From CAMFLJ01 sp965279255 (GTDB taxonomy: Bacteria > Actinomycetota > Acidimicrobiia > Acidimicrobiales > Acidimicrobilacustridaceae): a DNA stretch of 64,000 nt. Made by a program: the position numbers and the translations under genes. Below the pieces are notes generated by a model. That model made no database searches, had not been told where the DNA came from, and was given only the letters and a program-made list of their open reading frames with translations. The stretch covers positions 4,030,001 to 4,094,000 of the forward strand of contig OZ257146.1 of the NCBI GenBank assembly GCA_965279255.1. Direction: 5' to 3'. Shown here piece after piece: positions 32,393 through 39,590 of the stretch. Position 1 is the stretch's first letter; each line of letters starts with the position of its first letter.

Positions 32393-32881
32393 ATGGATCA
32401 CGGCGGGTACGACGAGCGGTTCGACGAGCTGGCGGGGATCTCCTACCGGGTCGCGTTCCGGATGGTGGGTTCGCGGGAGGACGCCCGGGACCTGACACAG
32501 GAGGCGATGGCGCGGGCCTATGTGCACTGGCGTCGGGCCTCGCACCACCCCGAGGCCTGGGTGTCGCGGGTGACGGCGAACCTCGCGATCGACCTGCTGC
32601 GCCGCCGCGGGCGGATCACGGCGACGGCGCTGGTCGACACCGCCGACCACGGCCCGCTCGCCACCGAGAGGATCGAGCTCGTCCGGGCCCTCGAGGGTCT
32701 GCCCCGACGCCAGCGCGAGGTCGTTGTCCTCCGCTATCTCGCCGACCTGCCCGAGGCCGAGGTGGCGGCCCAGCTCGGCTGCTCGGCCGGCACGGTGAAG
32801 CAGCACGCGTCGCGCGGGCTCGCCGCCCTCCGGTCATCTCTCTCGCAGCCCGTCGTCGTCCCCATGGAGGAGCAGTCATGA
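32393..32881 (+). CDS. Sigma-70 family (ECF-like) RNA polymerase sigma factor
   Basis: 162 residues. Region 2 (AFRMVGSREDARDLTQEAMARAYVHW...WVSRVTANLAIDLLRRR) and region 4 (LPRRQREVVVLRYLADLPEAEVAAQLGCSAGTVKQHASRGLAALR) are clear, as in SigE-like ECF factors. GAAGGG lies before the GTG/ATG pair at 32390/32393; I chose ATG. The stop overlaps the ATG of the next gene (ATGA), a TM protein with an exported cysteine domain that is probably its regulator. Confidence 0.93.
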   Translation: MDHGGYDERFDELAGISYRVAFRMVGSREDARDLTQEAMARAYVHWRRASHHPEAWVSRVTANLAIDLLRRRGRITATALVDTADHGPLATERIELVRALEGLPRRQREVVVLRYLADLPEAEVAAQLGCSAGTVKQHASRGLAALRSSLSQPVVVPMEEQS

Positions 32882-33540
32882 CCTTCGAGCACCTCGACGA
32901 CCAGCAGCCCTTCATCCCCGACGACCAGTTCCGGGCGGCGGCCCTCCACGAGGGGCGGCGGCGGCGACGCCGTCGCCTCTCGTTGGGCGCGGCGTCGGGC
33001 GCAGCCGCGGTGTTCGTGGTCGCTCTGATCGTCGTGGTCACCGTCCCCCGGAGCACGGACCCCGGCCGGGTCGACACCCCACCGACGGTCCCGACCACCA
33101 CCACGCCTGCGCTGAACCCCACGACGACCACGCCGCAGAGCACCACGACGAGCATCGCCCCGACGACGACCACCTCGCCGCCGGTCGAGGTGGACACGAG
33201 CGAGTCCGGTTACTTCTTCGACACGCCGTCGGGGAACATCTCGTGCGTCATCTCCGACAGCGACGCGGCCTGTGACGTCCAGCGCTACAGCTACGACCCG
33301 GGCCCGACTCCGCCGGACTGCCCTCTCGACTTCGGGTACCGGGTGGACGTGTCGCTGGATCGACCCGCCGGCTTCGACTGCAGCAGTGACTCACTGAACG
33401 TCTCCGATGTCGTCCTCGGGTACGGGAGCGGGGTGCGCTCGGGAGGCACGGTGTGTCGAAGCGCCGAGAGCGGGGTCACCTGCACCGTGGCCGACGGTCG
33501 TGGGTTCTTCGTGTCCCGGGAGTCGTACCGGTTCTTCTGA
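32878..33540 (+). CDS. Single-TM protein with extracytoplasmic six-cysteine DUF6636-like domain; candidate anti-sigma factor
   Basis: 220 residues: ~30-residue cytoplasmic N terminus (FEHLDDQQPFIPDDQFRAAAL), a seven-Arg stretch, one TM helix (about 36-57), a long Thr/Pro-rich linker and a C-terminal six-cysteine domain (FFDTPSGNISCVISD...FVSRESYRFF). Coupled to the sigma gene by ATGA overlap. It lacks the zinc-binding HxxxCxxC motif of ZAS anti-sigma factors. Topology and coupling suggest a membrane sensor controlling the sigma factor, but only genetics could show it. Paralogue of 31744-32289. Confidence 0.82.
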   Translation: MTFEHLDDQQPFIPDDQFRAAALHEGRRRRRRRLSLGAASGAAAVFVVALIVVVTVPRSTDPGRVDTPPTVPTTTTPALNPTTTTPQSTTTSIAPTTTTSPPVEVDTSESGYFFDTPSGNISCVISDSDAACDVQRYSYDPGPTPPDCPLDFGYRVDVSLDRPAGFDCSSDSLNVSDVVLGYGSGVRSGGTVCRSAESGVTCTVADGRGFFVSRESYRFF

Positions 33541-33561
33541 CCGGCGCCGGTGAGTGGTCGA

Positions 33562-33567
33562 TAGCGT
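33562..33567 (+). promoter_or_regulatory. Possible -10 box (TAGCGT) for leaderless fdhD
   Basis: TAGCGT, seven bases, then ATG 33575; no Shine-Dalgarno sequence. Confidence 0.5.
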
Positions 33568-33574
33568 GGCGGGC

Positions 33575-34369
33575 ATGTCCCGGGGCCGCAGCGAGCAGGT
33601 GCTCGCCCGTCGATTCACCGCCGGCGGCGCCTCCGACGAGGGGCGCCGGCCCGACGACGTGATCGTCGAGGAGCCCCTCGAGATCCGCCTCGACGGCGTG
33701 CGGGTCGCCACCACCATGCGCACGCCGGGCCACGACTTCGAGCTGGCGATGGGCTTCTGCTTCACCGACGGCCTGCTGGCCGGCGCACCGGTGCTGACCT
33801 GCCGCTACTGCGGCACCGGCTCCGCGGTCGAGACCGAGTTCAACGTGGTCAGCGTCGACACCGGCGGCCAGGCACCCGAGCCCGCGCCCCGCCTCGGCAC
33901 CACGTCGTCGTCGTGCGGCCTCTGCGGCAGCACCCAGCTCGATGACCTGATCGACCGGCTCGACCCGCTGCCGGCCCACGAGCCGTGGGACGCCGCGGTG
34001 CTCTACGCCGTCACCGAGAAGATCCGGGCCGAGCAGGACCTCTTCGGCCGCACCGGCGCCGCCCACGCCGCCGCCTCGTTCGACCGCACCGGCGCCCTGG
34101 GCGTCGTGCGTGAGGACATCGGCCGCCACAACGCCGTCGACAAGGTGGTCGGCCGCCTGCTGCTCGACGACCGCCTGCCGGCCACCGGCCAGGGTCTCTT
34201 CGTCAGCGGTCGGGCGTCGTTCGAGATGGTGCAGAAGGCGTGGGCCGCGGGGTTCGAAGCGGTGATCGCGGTGTCGGCGCCGTCGGCCCTGGCGGTCGAG
34301 ACCGCGACCGCCGCCGGGCTCACCCTCGCCGGGTTCGTGCGGGGCGACGCCTTCAACGTCTACACGTGA
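33575..34369 (+). CDS. fdhD: Formate dehydrogenase accessory sulfurtransferase
   Basis: 264 residues. FdhD passes sulfur from cysteine desulfurase to the bis-MGD cofactor of formate dehydrogenase. The catalytic cysteine motif is SSCGLCG (Cys-114, Cys-117); EEPLEIRLDG, TPGHDFELAMGF and REDIGRHNAVDKVVG are family blocks, and the C-terminal VSGRASFEMVQKAW binds the nucleotide part. An additional CRYC pair (Cys-76, Cys-79) is present. It opens the fds cluster 73 bases before fdsG, supporting a molybdenum- or tungsten-dependent enzyme. Confidence 0.95.
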   Translation: MSRGRSEQVLARRFTAGGASDEGRRPDDVIVEEPLEIRLDGVRVATTMRTPGHDFELAMGFCFTDGLLAGAPVLTCRYCGTGSAVETEFNVVSVDTGGQAPEPAPRLGTTSSSCGLCGSTQLDDLIDRLDPLPAHEPWDAAVLYAVTEKIRAEQDLFGRTGAAHAAASFDRTGALGVVREDIGRHNAVDKVVGRLLLDDRLPATGQGLFVSGRASFEMVQKAWAAGFEAVIAVSAPSALAVETATAAGLTLAGFVRGDAFNVYT

Positions 34370-34442
34370 GGCGTCGGCCGGGTACCAGCGTGAGGGGGTG
34401 GAGGCTTTGACGACACCCGTGCCGCCGGTGCACCCTTCTGCC

Positions 34443-34916
34443 ATGACGGCGGGGAACGTGGTCGACGCCCGCTCGGCCCGGGTGCGCGAGATCACCGAGG
34501 CCCACCTCGACCTCCGGGGACCACTGCTCCCCGTGCTCCACGCCGTCAACGACGAGCTCGGCCACATCGAGCGGGGCGATGTCGCCGTCGTCGCCGACGT
34601 GCTCAACATCGCGGTGGCCGAGGTGCACGGCGTCGTCACCTTCTACGAGGACTTCCGGACCGCGCCCGAGGGGCGGGTCACCGTGCGCATCTGCCGGGCC
34701 GAGGCGTGCCAGTCGGTCGGGGCCGAGGCGCTCGCCGACCACGCGCGCGGCACGCTCGGCGTCGGCTTCGGCGAGACCACCGACGACGGCGGGGTCACCC
34801 TCGCCGAGGTCTTCTGCCTCGGCAACTGCGCCCTCGGACCGTCGGTGCAGGTCGACGGCGTCCTGCGGGGCAGGGTCACGCCCGCCCGCCTCGACGCCAT
34901 CCTGGGGGACCTGTGA
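34443..34916 (+). CDS. fdsG: NAD-dependent formate dehydrogenase gamma subunit (NuoE-like 2Fe-2S)
   Basis: Thioredoxin-like 2Fe-2S subunit, 157 residues from ATG 34443. Cluster cysteines Cys-84, Cys-89 (CRAEAC) and Cys-125, Cys-129 (CLGNC) are in the NuoE spacing; GVVTFYEDFR and QSVGAEALADHA match FdsG. GTG 34398 would add 15 residues and cannot be excluded. Transfers electrons between the FMN subunit and the catalytic chain. Stop overlaps the fdsB GTG. Confidence 0.9.
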   Translation: MTAGNVVDARSARVREITEAHLDLRGPLLPVLHAVNDELGHIERGDVAVVADVLNIAVAEVHGVVTFYEDFRTAPEGRVTVRICRAEACQSVGAEALADHARGTLGVGFGETTDDGGVTLAEVFCLGNCALGPSVQVDGVLRGRVTPARLDAILGDL

Positions 34917-36436
34917 CCACCCGGGTGTTCGTTCCCCGCGACTCGGCGGCCCGCTCCGTGGGGGCCGACGAGGTCGCCGAGCGGATCGCGGCCGTGGTCG
35001 TGGCCCGTGGCCTCGACGTGGAGGTGGTGCGCACCGGCTCACGGGGCATGCTCTGGCTCGAGCCGCTCGTGGAGGTGGAGACCGACCGGGGTCGGGTGGG
35101 CTACGGCCCGGTCGAGCCCGAGCAGGTCGACGGTCTCGTCGGCGAGGGGATGCTGGAGGGCACCGCACCCGGCCTCGGGCCCGTCGAGGACCTCGAGTGG
35201 CTGCGTCGCCAGCAGCGCCTCACCTTCGGCCGGGTCGGGGTCGTCGACCCTCGCTCGGCGGACGACTACGAGCGCCACGGCGGCATCGCCGGACTGCGCG
35301 CCGCGCTGGCCATGGGCCCCGAGGCCGTGGTCGAAGCGGTCGTCGACTCGGGCCTCCGCGGCCGGGGCGGTGCCGGCTTCCCGGCCGGCATCAAGTGGCG
35401 GACGGTCGCCGGGGCAGAGGCCGACGTGAAGTTCGTCTGCTGCAACGCCGACGAGGGCGACTCCGGCACCTTCGCCGATCGCATGCTGATGGAGGGCGAC
35501 CCCTTCACCCTCCTGGAGGGCATGACCATCGCCGCCCATGCCACCGGCGCCACGGAGGGATTCGTCTACATCCGCTCCGAGTACCCCGACGCCATCGTGG
35601 CCATGGAGGCCGCGATCGAGGCCTCCCGCGCTCGGGGCTGGCTGGGTGAGCACGTCCTCGGGTCCGATCTCTCCTTCGACGTGCAGGTCCGCGTCGGTGC
35701 CGGCGCCTACATCTGCGGCGAGGAGACGGCGATGCTCGAGAGCCTCGAGGGCAAGCGCGGCCAGGTGCGGGCCAAGCCGCCCATCCCCGCCCTCGAGGGC
35801 CTGTTCGGACGGCCCACCGTGGTCAACAACGTCATCACCCTGGCCTCGGTGCCCTGGGTGCTGGCCCACGGCGCGCAGGCCTACGCCGAGCACGGCCATG
35901 GGCGTTCCCGGGGCACGAGCGTCTTCCAGCTGGCCGGCAACGTGAAGCAGGGCGGCATCGTCGAGACCGAGTTCGGCGTCACCCTGGGCGAGCTGGTCGA
36001 GGGGTTCGGTGGCGGCACGGCCTCCGGTCGTCCGGTGCGGGCCGTGCAGGTCGGTGGTCCGTTGGGCGCCTACCTGCCGGTGAGCCGCTTCGACGTCTCC
36101 GTCGGCTACGAGGAGATGGCGGCGATCGGCGCCATGGTGGGCCACGGCGGCGTCGTGGTCTTCGACGACACCGTCGACATGTCCCGCATGGCCCGCTTCG
36201 CCATGGAGTTCTGCGCCGCGGAGTCGTGCGGCAAGTGCACGCCCTGCCGCATCGGTTCGGTGCGCGGCGTCGAGGTGATCGACAAGATCCGCGCCGGCGA
36301 GGACCGTGACGCGAACCTGGTTCTGCTCGACGACCTCTGCGAGCTCATGGCCGACGGATCGCTGTGCGCGATGGGGGGTCTCACCCCCATGCCCGTACGC
36401 TCGGCGGTGGAGCACTTCGGGGAGGACTTCCGGTGA
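34913..36436 (+). CDS. fdsB: NAD-dependent formate dehydrogenase beta subunit (NuoF-like, FMN/4Fe-4S)
   Basis: 507 residues: N-terminal thioredoxin-like 2Fe-2S-derived region (~1-100), then a NuoF domain. FMN/NADH segments GRGGAGFPAGIKW, NADEGDSGTFADR and GAGAYICGEETAM; SLBB region; and the 4Fe-4S motif ESCGKCTPCRIG. It reduces NAD+ with electrons from formate. GTG 34913 overlaps the fdsG stop and its own stop overlaps the fdsA GTG, so the three are tightly coupled. Confidence 0.95.
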   Translation: MTTRVFVPRDSAARSVGADEVAERIAAVVVARGLDVEVVRTGSRGMLWLEPLVEVETDRGRVGYGPVEPEQVDGLVGEGMLEGTAPGLGPVEDLEWLRRQQRLTFGRVGVVDPRSADDYERHGGIAGLRAALAMGPEAVVEAVVDSGLRGRGGAGFPAGIKWRTVAGAEADVKFVCCNADEGDSGTFADRMLMEGDPFTLLEGMTIAAHATGATEGFVYIRSEYPDAIVAMEAAIEASRARGWLGEHVLGSDLSFDVQVRVGAGAYICGEETAMLESLEGKRGQVRAKPPIPALEGLFGRPTVVNNVITLASVPWVLAHGAQAYAEHGHGRSRGTSVFQLAGNVKQGGIVETEFGVTLGELVEGFGGGTASGRPVRAVQVGGPLGAYLPVSRFDVSVGYEEMAAIGAMVGHGGVVVFDDTVDMSRMARFAMEFCAAESCGKCTPCRIGSVRGVEVIDKIRAGEDRDANLVLLDDLCELMADGSLCAMGGLTPMPVRSAVEHFGEDFR

Positions 36437-39252
36437 GCCTGCTCAAGCAACCCGACCTCGGCACCCCCGCCCGCCCGGGCGACGCCACCGTCTCGGTCAC
36501 CATCGACGGCATCGCCGTCGATGTCGCGCCCGGCACGTCGGTGATGCGGGCTGCGGCCACCGCCGGCATCGACGTCCCCAAGCTGTGCGCCACCGACTCG
36601 TTGGAGCCGTTCGGGTCGTGCCGGCTCTGCCTGGTGGAGATCGACGGGGCCAAGGGCACGCCGGCCTCGTGCACCACCCCGGTCAGCGACGGGATGGTCG
36701 TGCGCACCCAGACCGACAAGGTCGCGAAGCTGCGCCGTGGGGTCATGGAGCTGTACATCTCCGACCACCCGCTCGACTGCCTGACCTGCTCCGCCAACGG
36801 CGACTGCGAGCTTCAGGACATGGCCGGCGTCACCGGGCTGCGCGAGGTCCGCTACGGCTCCGGGGTCGACGCGGGAGCCAACCACCTCGACGCACCGAGC
36901 GACACCTCCAACCCGTACTTCACCTTCGACGCCTCCAAGTGCATCGTGTGCTCGCGCTGCGTGCGGGCGTGCGACGAGGTGCAGGGCACCATCGCCCTCA
37001 CCGTCGACGGGCGGGGCTTCGCCTCCAAGATCGCCGCGGGGGCCGACGTCGGGTTCTTCGACTCCGATTGCGTGTCGTGCGGCGCCTGCGTGCAGGCCTG
37101 TCCCACGGCGACCCTGCAGGAGAACACCGTCATCGAGCTGGGCGTGCCCACCCGCAGCGTCGAGACCACCTGTGCCTACTGCGGCGTGGGGTGTTCGTTC
37201 AGGGCCGAGCTGCGCGGCGACGAGCTGGTGCGGATGGTCCCGTCGAAGACCGGCGGCGCCAACGAGGGGCACAGCTGCGTGAAGGGCCGTTTCGCCTTCG
37301 GCTACGCCAGCCATCCCGACCGGGTGCTCGAGCCGATGGTCCGCGACTCCATCGCGGACGAGTTCCGTCCCGTCTCCTGGGACGAGGCCATCTCCTTCAC
37401 CGCCCGCCGGTTGATGGAGATCCAGGCCGAGCACGGCCAGAGCTCCATCGGCGCCATCACCTCCTCGCGCTGCACCAACGAGGAGGTCTACGTCGTCCAG
37501 AAGCTCGTGCGGGCCGCCTTCGGCAACAACAACGTCGACACCTGCGCCCGGGTCTGCCACTCGCCGACCGGCTACGGCCTCAAGCAGACCTTCGGCACCT
37601 CGGCCGGCACCCAGGACTTCAAGTCCGTCGCCGCCTCCGACGTGATCGTGGTGATCGGCGCCAACCCCACCGACGGCCACCCCGTGTTCGCCTCCCGGAT
37701 GAAGCGGCGGCTGCGGGAAGGGGCGAAGCTCGTCGTCATCGACCCCCGGCGCATCGATCTGGTGCGCACCCCGCACATCGAGGCCGCCCACCACCTGCAG
37801 CTCGCCCCCGGCACGAACGTCGCCGTGATCAACGCCATGGCCCACGTCGCCGTCACCGAGGGCCTCGTCGACACCGAGTTCGTGGCCGAGCGCTGCGAGG
37901 GCTACGACGAGTGGGCCGAGGCCATCGCCCGGCCCGAGAGCTCGCCGGAGGCGGTCGAGGAGATCACGGGGGTGCCCGCGGCCGAGCTGCGTGCCGCCGC
38001 CCGCCTCTACGCCACCGGGGGCAACGCGGCCATCTACTACGGCCTGGGCGTCACCGAGCACAGCCAGGGCTCCACCATGGTGATGGGCATGGCCAACCTG
38101 GCCATGGCCACAGGCAACATCGGGCGCGACGGGGTCGGCGTGAACCCGCTGCGCGGCCAGAACAACGTGCAGGGCTCGTGCGACATGGGCTCGTTCCCCC
38201 ATGAGCTGCCCGGCTACCGCCACGTCTCCGACGACGGAGTGCGCGAGGTGTACGAGCAGCTCTGGGGCACCCCGTTGCTCCCCGAGCCCGGTCTGCGCAT
38301 CCCCAACATGTTCGACGCCGCCCTCGACGGCTCGTTCCGGGCCCTGTTCGTGCAGGGCGAGGACATCGCCCAGTCCGACCCCAACATCACGCACGTGCAC
38401 GCCGCCCTCGCCGCCCTCGACCTGCTCGTCGTGCAGGACCTGTTCGTCAACGAGACGGCCAAGTTCGCCCACGTTCTGCTGCCGGGCACGTCGTTCCTCG
38501 AGAAGGACGGCACCTTCACCAACGCCGAGAGGCGCATCAACCGGGTGCGGCCGGTGATGGCGGCGAAGACCGGCAAGCAGGAGTGGCAGATCGTCGCCGA
38601 GATCGCCCAGGCCATGGGCTACCCGATGCACTACGACGACGCCGCCCAGATCATGGACGAGATCGCCCTCACCACCCCCACCTTCGCCGGGGTGTCCCAC
38701 GCCAAGCTCGACGAGGTCGGCAGCGTGCAGTGGCCGTGCAACGACGCCGCCCCCGACGGCACGCCGATCATGCACGTGGACGGCTTCGTCCGGGGCAGGG
38801 GCCGCTTCGTGGAGACGGCCTACGTTCCCACCAAGGAGCGCAGCACCCGGCGGTTCCCGCTCATCCTCACCACGGGGCGGATCCTCAGCCAGTACAACGT
38901 GGGCGCCCAGACCCGGCGTACCGCCAACGTGGCCTGGCACGCCGAGGACGTCCTCGAGATCCACCCCCATGACGCCGAGGTGCGCGGCATCTCCGACGGC
39001 GACCGGGTGTCGCTGGCCAGCCGCGTGGGGGAGACGAGCCTGCGGGCCCGCATCGCCGACCGGATGCCGGTGGGGGTCGTCTACACGACCTTCCACCACC
39101 CCGTCACCGGGGCCAACGTGGTGACCACCGAGCACTCCGACTGGGCCACCAACTGCCCCGAGTACAAGGTCACCGCGGTGCAGGTGGCGTTGGCGACGGC
39201 GCGCGCTGAGGCTGAGCGGACGGTCGACCAGGTGCCCGTGGCCGGCGGCTGA
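36433..39252 (+). CDS. fdsA: NAD-dependent formate dehydrogenase alpha (catalytic molybdenum/tungsten) subunit
   Basis: 939 residues. An N-terminal NuoG-like part holds 2Fe-2S (CATDSLEPFGSCRLC) and several 4Fe-4S sites (HPLDCLTCSANGDC; CIVCSRCVRAC; CVSCGACVQACP), followed by a molybdopterin oxidoreductase with its own cluster (CAYCGVGCSF). The metal ligand is Cys-375 (TGC codon) followed by His-376, so it is the cysteine form, not selenocysteine. Oxidises formate to CO2 in the cytoplasm; homologues also run in reverse. Confidence 0.96.
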   Translation: MSLLKQPDLGTPARPGDATVSVTIDGIAVDVAPGTSVMRAAATAGIDVPKLCATDSLEPFGSCRLCLVEIDGAKGTPASCTTPVSDGMVVRTQTDKVAKLRRGVMELYISDHPLDCLTCSANGDCELQDMAGVTGLREVRYGSGVDAGANHLDAPSDTSNPYFTFDASKCIVCSRCVRACDEVQGTIALTVDGRGFASKIAAGADVGFFDSDCVSCGACVQACPTATLQENTVIELGVPTRSVETTCAYCGVGCSFRAELRGDELVRMVPSKTGGANEGHSCVKGRFAFGYASHPDRVLEPMVRDSIADEFRPVSWDEAISFTARRLMEIQAEHGQSSIGAITSSRCTNEEVYVVQKLVRAAFGNNNVDTCARVCHSPTGYGLKQTFGTSAGTQDFKSVAASDVIVVIGANPTDGHPVFASRMKRRLREGAKLVVIDPRRIDLVRTPHIEAAHHLQLAPGTNVAVINAMAHVAVTEGLVDTEFVAERCEGYDEWAEAIARPESSPEAVEEITGVPAAELRAAARLYATGGNAAIYYGLGVTEHSQGSTMVMGMANLAMATGNIGRDGVGVNPLRGQNNVQGSCDMGSFPHELPGYRHVSDDGVREVYEQLWGTPLLPEPGLRIPNMFDAALDGSFRALFVQGEDIAQSDPNITHVHAALAALDLLVVQDLFVNETAKFAHVLLPGTSFLEKDGTFTNAERRINRVRPVMAAKTGKQEWQIVAEIAQAMGYPMHYDDAAQIMDEIALTTPTFAGVSHAKLDEVGSVQWPCNDAAPDGTPIMHVDGFVRGRGRFVETAYVPTKERSTRRFPLILTTGRILSQYNVGAQTRRTANVAWHAEDVLEIHPHDAEVRGISDGDRVSLASRVGETSLRARIADRMPVGVVYTTFHHPVTGANVVTTEHSDWATNCPEYKVTAVQVALATARAEAERTVDQVPVAGG

Positions 39253-39256
39253 GCCC

Positions 39257-39520
39257 GTGACCGCCTCGCCCCAGATCCGGCTGGCCAACGACATCGCCGC
39301 CCAGTTCCACCATCGACCGTCGGCGGAGGCGGCCGAGGAGGTCGCCGACCACATCCGGCTGTTCTGGGAGCCACGCATGCGGGCCGACCTGCTCGCCCAG
39401 ATCGCCGACGGAGTCGACGAGGACGACGGGATCGACCCGATCGTGACCGCCGCGGCGGAGCTGCTGCGCGGCGACGTCGTGCCCCGCTCGCGGGACGGGG
39501 CGGCTGGGGAGCTCGGCTAG
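39257..39520 (+). CDS. fdsD: Formate dehydrogenase delta subunit
   Basis: 87-residue helical protein starting at GTG 39257, four bases after fdsA. RLANDIAAQFHHRPSAEAAEEVADHIRLFWEPRMRADL matches FdsD, a small subunit needed for assembly or stability of FdsABG enzymes. It completes the set fdhD-fdsG-fdsB-fdsA-fdsD. Confidence 0.92.
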   Translation: MTASPQIRLANDIAAQFHHRPSAEAAEEVADHIRLFWEPRMRADLLAQIADGVDEDDGIDPIVTAAAELLRGDVVPRSRDGAAGELG

Positions 39521-39577
39521 GGCGTCCGGCGGCGCGACGCCCGACCGCCGACCCGGCCGCGTCGCACGGGCGACGAC

Positions 39578-39583
39578 TAGCTT
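39578..39583 (+). promoter_or_regulatory. Possible -10 box (TAGCTT) for the membrane/PLC-like gene
   Basis: TAGCTT, seven bases, then GTG 39591; no Shine-Dalgarno sequence. Confidence 0.45.
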
Positions 39584-39590
39584 TCCTCGT

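Noticed and set aside
36433..39252. Selenocysteine in the formate dehydrogenase catalytic subunit
   Set aside because: The metal-ligand codon at 37555-37557 is TGC (Cys) and there is no in-frame TGA, so no selenocysteine insertion is needed.
36106..39378. Very long open frame (about 1090 codons) on the minus strand across fdsA
   Set aside because: It is antisense to a well-conserved catalytic subunit. Its translation is Gly/His/Val/Asp low-complexity, as expected from the GC-rich third positions of the real gene. Similar antisense frames at 11479-13806, 48064-50718 and 52329-55073 were rejected for the same reason.
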